A stretch of 15,803 nt of DNA from Deltaproteobacteria bacterium UBA3076 (GTDB taxonomy: Bacteria; Desulfobacterota; Dissulfuribacteria; Dissulfuribacterales; UBA3076). The stretch is taken from positions 1-15,803 of the forward strand of contig DFBQ01000070.1 in assembly GCA_002367355.1 (NCBI GenBank), given 5' to 3'. The translations under genes and the position numbers were made by a program. Positions 14,510 to 15,803 of this stretch are shown one piece after another (positions within the stretch are counted from its first letter, which is position 1; each line of letters begins with the position of its first letter). A model generated the notes under the pieces. It did no database searches and was not told where the DNA came from. It saw nothing but the letters and a program-made list of their open reading frames with translations.

Positions 14510-14620
14510 CCCCCGAACAGGACCGGTATGGCTGTTTCCTTTCGTATTTTCCTGATGGCCTTGTAGATTTCATCGAGAGTGAGACCGCCGGCCTGGTTGT
14601 CCAACATGGATGCTACCTTA
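14510..14620 (-). pseudogene. Duplicate of the AAA+-like ATPase C-terminal end
   Basis: The minus strand encodes LTLDEIYKAIRKIRKETAIP then VLFGGEG, nearly identical to the end of the fragment at 11788-12288 (about 110 bp, few mismatches). The similarity ends abruptly at 14620. Followed by module copy C, it repeats the order seen on the left, so both loci derive from one two-gene module. Confidence 0.7.
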
Positions 14621-14702
14621 TAGTATGGTCGCGTGCTAAATTGACACGCTAATATATTTACAACTCAAGCCAAGCGCATCTTGGGCTATCAGGAGTTTGG
14701 CA
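14621..14702 (+). promoter_or_regulatory. Leader of the HTH/RecG-like operon
   Basis: It includes TTGACA (14641-14646, a perfect -35 sequence) but no good -10 at 17 bp. The small palindrome GCGTG...CACGC (14631-14649) overlaps it. AGGAG at 14691-14695 lies 7 nt before the ATG at 14703 and is a good ribosome-binding site. Confidence 0.35.
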
Positions 14703-14979
14703 ATGGACCAAAAACTGACCAAGGATTATGCAAATCAGATCAAGCGCCTCCGTGCGAAGATGGGGTTATCTTGCCGATCGCCTTGGAGTGTCGTTCCCCA
14801 CTATCTATTATTACGGTACGTCAACGTCCCAGTTGGTGAGAGTTCAGGATCCCTTCAGCAGCCTGCTGGTCCGTCCATTCGGCAGAACCCAAACGGTCGA
14901 GCGCACGATCCGCGGCACGGTAGAATCGAGTGGTGTGCGGATCGGACACGCTCGAATTATGGAGGTTGGTGAAATATGA
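14703..14979 (+). pseudogene. XRE-type HTH gene with internal deletions
   Basis: It starts MDQKLTKDYANQIKRLRAKM with GLS after, a typical first helix of an XRE domain. The frame is then lost: the neighbouring frame continues LADRLGVSFPTI, the rest of the helix-turn-helix, so about 11 nt (the usual 'QxQ' codons) appear to be missing at about 14771. After SFPTI the expected 'NRWENG' is replaced by unrelated sequence (YYYGTSTSQL...) ending ...VRIGHARIMEVGEI at 14979. In intact relatives an HTH of this kind is often fused to or followed by a large helicase (recollection, not verified), so a big central deletion is likely. The stop overlaps the next ATG (ATGA). Confidence 0.65.
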
Positions 14980-15803
14980 GAGATGATGAATTGACCGCTC
15001 TTCTTGATGATATTGAGTCTGATCGCGCAGAGCGGAAAGAATCGTTTCAAGAGGAACGCATCCTTGCGGAACGGCGGCGCTATCGCGATGCCCCTGCCGA
15101 CATTCAGCCTTTGCGGGATGTCGACATCAGCGAGTTGGATCAAACACTGTTCAGAGAAATTTATCTGCCCGCAGCGGTTAGCCCGGACGTTCTTGCCAAG
15201 AATTCACGCACTCTGGAAGAACAGATGGCTTCGCTACGTCTTGTCGATCTTGGCCCCCCTGTAGTTCCAACTGTGTTGGGACTTCTGGTCCTGGGGGAGA
15301 AACCCTCATGGCATTTGCCCGGTGCTTATGTTTCGTTTTTGCGTCTCGCTGGCGAACAATTGGGTTCCGATGTGGTCAGCAGTCACGAAATTCAAGGACC
15401 ATTGCCGCGCATGATGTCCCAGATCGACGAATTGCTGAAATTACACATCATGACAGCGGTTGATATCACATCCGGCGACAAGGAGCGCCGTTATCCGGAT
15501 TATCCACTTGTAGCCCTGCAGCAGATTGTCCGAAATACCATCATGCATCGAAGTTATGAAGGGACCCATGCACCGGTTCGCATCTATTGGTTCAGCGACC
15601 GCATCGAGGTGATCAGCCCCGGCGGTCTTTACGGCCATGTGACCCCGGAGAATTTCGGCCAACCGGGGATTAATGATTACCGTAATCCCAATCTGGCGGA
15701 GTCCATGCGTCATCTGGGCTATGCGCAGCACTTCGGGGTGGGCATCCAAATCGCCAGGGAAGCATTGGCGCGTAACGGCAATCCACCGCCGGAGTTTAAA
15801 TTC
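14976..15803 (+). CDS. RecG C-terminal-like (HATPase_c_4) regulator lacking its AlbA_2 domain; runs off the window
   Basis: An open frame of 276 codons to the window end with no stop. It begins MRDDELTALLDDIESDRAER-KESF, the usual start of Schlafen/AlbA_2-containing 'RecG-related' regulators, then jumps straight to QEERILAERRRYRDAPADIQ, which normally lies just after the AlbA_2 domain. The roughly 110-120 residues of AlbA_2 (ICAFAND, IGV.DDG, RVGPRR motifs) are absent, yet the frame is kept. The remainder is well preserved: YLPAAVSPDVL, LGLLVLG, a GHKL-like ATPase part ALQQIVRNTIMHRSYEGTHA (N and H residues), YWFSDRIEVISPGG, then GHVTPENFGQPGINDYRNPN and FGVGIQIA. It is coupled to the upstream HTH relic by a 4-nt overlap. 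It may be a non-functional relic or a minimal variant. Confidence 0.8.
   Translation, partial: MRDDELTALLDDIESDRAERKESFQEERILAERRRYRDAPADIQPLRDVDISELDQTLFREIYLPAAVSPDVLAKNSRTLEEQMASLRLVDLGPPVVPTVLGLLVLGEKPSWHLPGAYVSFLRLAGEQLGSDVVSSHEIQGPLPRMMSQIDELLKLHIMTAVDITSGDKERRYPDYPLVALQQIVRNTIMHRSYEGTHAPVRIYWFSDRIEVISPGGLYGHVTPENFGQPGINDYRNPNLAESMRHLGYAQHFGVGIQIAREALARNGNPPPEFKF

Noticed and set aside
14097..14573. 158-aa minus-strand ORF
   Set aside because: It reads through an ATPase relic, an inverted-repeat element and module copy C; it is a chance fusion.
15441..15749. 102-aa minus-strand ORF
   Set aside because: It is antisense to the strongly supported RecG-like coding sequence.

Overview
The window looks like part of a genomic island or accessory region of a Gram-negative bacterium. 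The mix of decaying modules, small palindromic elements, toxin-antitoxin pairs and integron-type cassettes would suit an environmental Desulfobacterota (former deltaproteobacteria) or similar genome, but nothing here fixes the taxon. No rRNA, tRNA, CRISPR array, integrase or complete transposase is visible.

Left part (1-7965, minus strand): a tightly coupled three-gene operon. It encodes a HEPN-SNF2/RapA-type helicase (1192 aa), a sacsin-type GHKL ATPase with a C-terminal CxxC...CxxC module (about 1005 aa), and the N-terminal arm of what looks like a RecD-like helicase (451 aa, ending abruptly at the window edge). Two nucleic-acid motors plus a sacsin-type ATPase with overlapping or near-touching genes is the style of a multi-gene antiphage system. 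I do not match it confidently to a named one.

Centre (7966-10250, minus strand): directly upstream of the operon lies a 792-nt group II intron with no ORF. It has a textbook domain V, a domain VI with a bulged A, and the 5' end GTGCGAC. It interrupts the last position of an integron attC R' box: GTTAGG, then the intron, then C. Its EBS1 loop carries CCTAAC, the exact complement of GTTAGG. Upstream are two cassette-like units (298 aa membrane/HEPN-like protein; 102 aa unknown protein), each followed by a related attC site of about 132 bp. Splicing of the two exons would restore GTTAGGC, placing the helicase start codon about 15 nt after an attC, where a cassette gene normally begins.

Right part (10251-14640): an eroded region. 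A short 'KPIPDFADEV' module is present three times. Two copies are still linked to the C-terminal end of an AAA+-like ATPase gene, and those two are split by two different palindromic elements: 213 bp with 8-bp target duplication, and 175 bp with perfect 24-bp inverted repeats. Among these sit an orphan 208-aa gene, a HigB/HigA-type TA pair (+) and a BrnT/BrnA-type TA pair (-).

Far right (14641-15803, plus strand): a decayed operon with an XRE-HTH gene remnant carrying deletions. It overlaps by ATGA a RecG-C-terminal-like (HATPase_c_4) regulator whose Schlafen/AlbA_2 domain has been cut out in frame. This gene runs off the window.
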